Source: Hyphomicrobiales bacterium
Lineage (GTDB): Bacteria > Pseudomonadota > Alphaproteobacteria > Rhizobiales > Rhizobiaceae
Direction: 5' to 3'
DNA length: 64,000 bases
Assembly (NCBI GenBank): GCA_900472485.1
Contig: UCII01000001.1
Location: 590,105 to 654,104 of the forward strand
Below the pieces are notes generated by a model. The model was not told the DNA's origin. It made no database searches and saw only the letters and a program-made list of their open reading frames with translations. The position numbers and the translations under genes are program-made. Each line of letters begins with the position of its first letter. Position 1 is the first letter of the stretch. Below, one piece after another: positions 61,944-64,000 of this stretch.

Positions 61944-63029
61944 ATGGATAAAGTTAGAATAGTGGGGAAAAACATTAAGGTCATAGTCCCCCATTCATGT
62001 TCCCCAGATACCTGGACGATCGACTACATCGTCGAAAAGACCAACGAGCTTTGGAACCCATTTTTATGCTTGATGGGGCTGCGGTTCTGGTTAGCCGCCA
62101 AGCAATCTGATAACGTGATAAAGATCGCAGACGGAACCGTACTGGAGAGGGACACTATATATCTATGTAGAGATTTTTTTTCCAAGTATATACTCGATAC
62201 AAATTTGTTTTCCGAAAGAAACCTCAGTGATAACGGAAGTATGCTGCTGGTTATTGGGGCAAATATTTCCGCCGGTGGGCGAATCGGGATTTCGCTTTCA
62301 TCGTGGTGGACTGACCTACTTCTTAATGTTGAGGAGAATAATATATCCTTTTCGAAAGAAAAATTTATACAATATGGCGGTGTAAATCCCTTCGAGAAAA
62401 GCACTACGCAGGCAATTGTACCTTTAAGTATGTCAAAGAAATTGTTGCCCAATAAGCAGAATCATAGTGAAAAAATAATATTTATCGACGAGCCACATGA
62501 GGAAGTTATTAAGCGGCTTGGCGATAACTCGAACGTATATTCGATTTTATTTAGACATTGTTTAGATGTCTGCGAAGAGTTGCGGAAGTACGGCTTTACT
62601 TTTAGAACTTTTTCGCGAAATCTTGTAAATAAAGATCTGCAAAATTTATATAGGTGTAGAAGTTATATCGACATAGTTTCGCGCGATGCATGGGTGCCGT
62701 ATCGTGAACTATTGAACTTCTACGCTTCCGGAAACATGTTCTTTAATTTTTTCCCAGAGACCTTCGGGTTTCCTATCTATGAAAATATGCAAATGGGTAA
62801 CGCTATTATTTCCTATTCCGAGATAGCGAATTTACTTAACTTGCGATCTATGCAGAACTCTGTGCTCATTTCACTCTATCAGTCCCCTAACTTATGCGCG
62901 AAAATAATAAATGAATACTGGGATATATTTCAAGGGAATAAGCTTCATGAATTGATCTCGGCAGAAGCGAATGAACGATATTCCACCGAGACCTACGCAG
63001 AGCGACTTCTACGTCAATTTAGCCGATAG
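61944..63029 (+). CDS. Divergent glycosyltransferase-like protein
   Basis: Protein of 361 residues, strongly AT-rich in codon use. The only clear family signal is near the C-terminus: NMFFNFFPETFGFPIYENMQ followed by GNAIISYSE, which reads like the E-x7-E donor-site region of GT4 transferases; IFIDEPHEEVIKRLG and DLQNLYRCRSYIDIVSRD fit a GT-B interdomain region. The N-terminal half is not recognised. Position after the export permease supports a role in the same surface glycan. The weak AGGTGAAGA-type site before the ATG fits a start here. Confidence 0.55.
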   Translation: MDKVRIVGKNIKVIVPHSCSPDTWTIDYIVEKTNELWNPFLCLMGLRFWLAAKQSDNVIKIADGTVLERDTIYLCRDFFSKYILDTNLFSERNLSDNGSMLLVIGANISAGGRIGISLSSWWTDLLLNVEENNISFSKEKFIQYGGVNPFEKSTTQAIVPLSMSKKLLPNKQNHSEKIIFIDEPHEEVIKRLGDNSNVYSILFRHCLDVCEELRKYGFTFRTFSRNLVNKDLQNLYRCRSYIDIVSRDAWVPYRELLNFYASGNMFFNFFPETFGFPIYENMQMGNAIISYSEIANLLNLRSMQNSVLISLYQSPNLCAKIINEYWDIFQGNKLHELISAEANERYSTETYAERLLRQFSR

Positions 63030-63248
63030 ATCTAACTTGCTGAACCGCTTATCTTATGATTTTTTCTGCCGACCGAGCAAATGTGAACCCCTGTTAGAGG
63101 GTAGCCGCCCTCCCTCAGCGGCGAATCGTTGAAACGCAGACTGTATTATGGGTCGAGCTGGAGTGTGATCGCCCTCGTCTTTCTCTTTGGTCCTGAACGG
63201 ATATACCCGGAGTTTAGCTCCGGATGACAAGCATAGGACAAGCGAAAG

Positions 63249-64000
63249 ATGACGAAGGATACCATTGGCGCCGACATCTCGAAGACCATCTCGACGCCCA
63301 CCGCATGAGCGACGGCGCAGCTTGCCGCTTTGCCAACGATAGTGTCGGTTACAACGCTTTCATCCGTTGGCTCGGTCAAACCGGGACCATTCATGAGAGG
63401 CGCATCGTTTGCGAATCGACTGGCCCCTACCACGGGCTTTCGAGCGCCGGCTCGATATGGCGGCCGCGACACTCGTCAAGGTCAATTCGCGGCAGGCATG
63501 GCGCGTTGCGGAAGCCACGGGCAAGCTCAGGCAGATCGAGCGACAGATAATTGCAATCGAAAAGGAGATCATGTTGCTGATTAAAACCGATCCAGACCTT
63601 GCCGGGCGTTTTGACATTCTGGTCTCCATCCCACGCGTATCTGCGCTCACCGCTTTCGTGCTCCTGATATGCCGAACTCGGCACACTCCATCAGAGCCAA
63701 GCGGCCTCGCTCGCAGGTCTGGCACCCGTCACACGGCAGTCAGGAGTATGGAACGGTCGTGCCTTCATCCTTGGCGGACGTGCAAATGTCTGGCATGCCC
63801 TATACATGGCGGCACTCCTCGCCATGCGCTTCAATCCCGATCTCAAAGCAAAATACCACCAGCTAAAAGCCGCCGGAAAAGCACCCAAGGTTGCCATCAT
63901 GCGAAAGCTCATCGTCTTCAAACGCGCTACTCAAGAAACGCAGAAAATGGGTGGCATCCTTGCCTTGATCAACACGAATCCTCTAGGTCACATACCCATA
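63249..64000 (+). pseudogene. Decayed IS110-family transposase
   Basis: Pieces of one IS110/IS116/IS902 transposase lie in order but in changing frames: MTKDTIGADISK (frame 3), DHLDAHRMSDGAACRFANDS (frame 2), FERRLDMAAATLVKVNSRQA (frame 1, running on into RFDILVSIPRVSALTAFVLL), then ELGTLHQSQAASLAGLAPVT and NVWHALYMAALLAMRFNPDL (frame 2) to the window end. At least three frameshifts are needed, and the segment between ATGKL and RQIERQI is shorter than in intact members, where the central catalytic aspartate region would be. It cannot make an active transposase. The element marks the right side of the AT-rich glycan island. Confidence 0.85.

Noticed and set aside
1..64000. CRISPR arrays, rRNA and tRNA genes
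   Set aside because: No regularly spaced direct repeats, no rRNA core sequences and no cloverleaf candidates were noticed on reading both strands; a dedicated tRNA scan was not possible.

Overview
The window looks like a chromosomal or megaplasmid segment of an alphaproteobacterium of the Rhizobium/Agrobacterium group. Evidence: GC-rich genes with rhizobial family signatures, a vicibactin-type hydroxamate siderophore locus with an RpoI-like ECF sigma factor and RirA-type iron operators (TGA-N9-TCA), a bcsN-bcsA-bcsB-bcsZ cellulose operon of the alphaproteobacterial kind, and many ABC uptake systems. No rRNA, tRNA or CRISPR array was seen.

Layout. 1-0.8 kb: 3' end of trehalose synthase. 0.9-10.3 kb: a leftward operon with two flavin-dependent luciferase-like monooxygenases flanking a peptide-type ABC importer that has two paralogous binding proteins. 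10.8 kb: a 30-residue membrane peptide with a strong ribosome site. 11.2-13.8 kb: a GntR regulator with two winged-helix domains and a convergent altronate-dehydratase-family gene, apparently sharing an operator (perfect 22-bp palindrome plus a degenerate copy). 13.8-21.5 kb: a GAF-type histidine kinase/NarL regulator divergent from a sugar ABC importer and a lactonase. 22.1-24.3 kb: a methyltransferase-glycosyltransferase fusion with a repeat-built coiled coil. 24.5-33.8 kb: cellulose synthesis operon (bcsN, bcsA, bcsB, bcsZ, TPR protein).

34-57.4 kb is the iron region: siderophore esterase, TonB receptor, a small hydrolase, fhuCDB uptake genes, a GNAT, the ECF sigma factor, then NRPS, ornithine N-hydroxylase and phosphopantetheinyl transferase leftward, and acyltransferase vbsA, MATE exporter, two PLP enzymes, a P450 and an LpxL-like acyltransferase rightward. 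The logic can be read from the DNA: iron operators sit before the receptor and the sigma gene, and two mirror-image copies of one ECF-type promoter (TGAATTTT-N11-TTCGTCA) drive the two divergent biosynthetic operons. Gene content departs from the described vicibactin set: no clear VbsC acetylase or VbsL epimerase, but extra PLP enzymes, a P450 and a lipid-A-type acyltransferase. This is the best candidate for an undescribed pathway.

57.4-64 kb: an AT-richer surface-polysaccharide island (two GT4-type glycosyltransferases, an ABC-2 export permease without its ATPase, one divergent glycosyltransferase-like protein) ending in a decayed IS110-family transposase.
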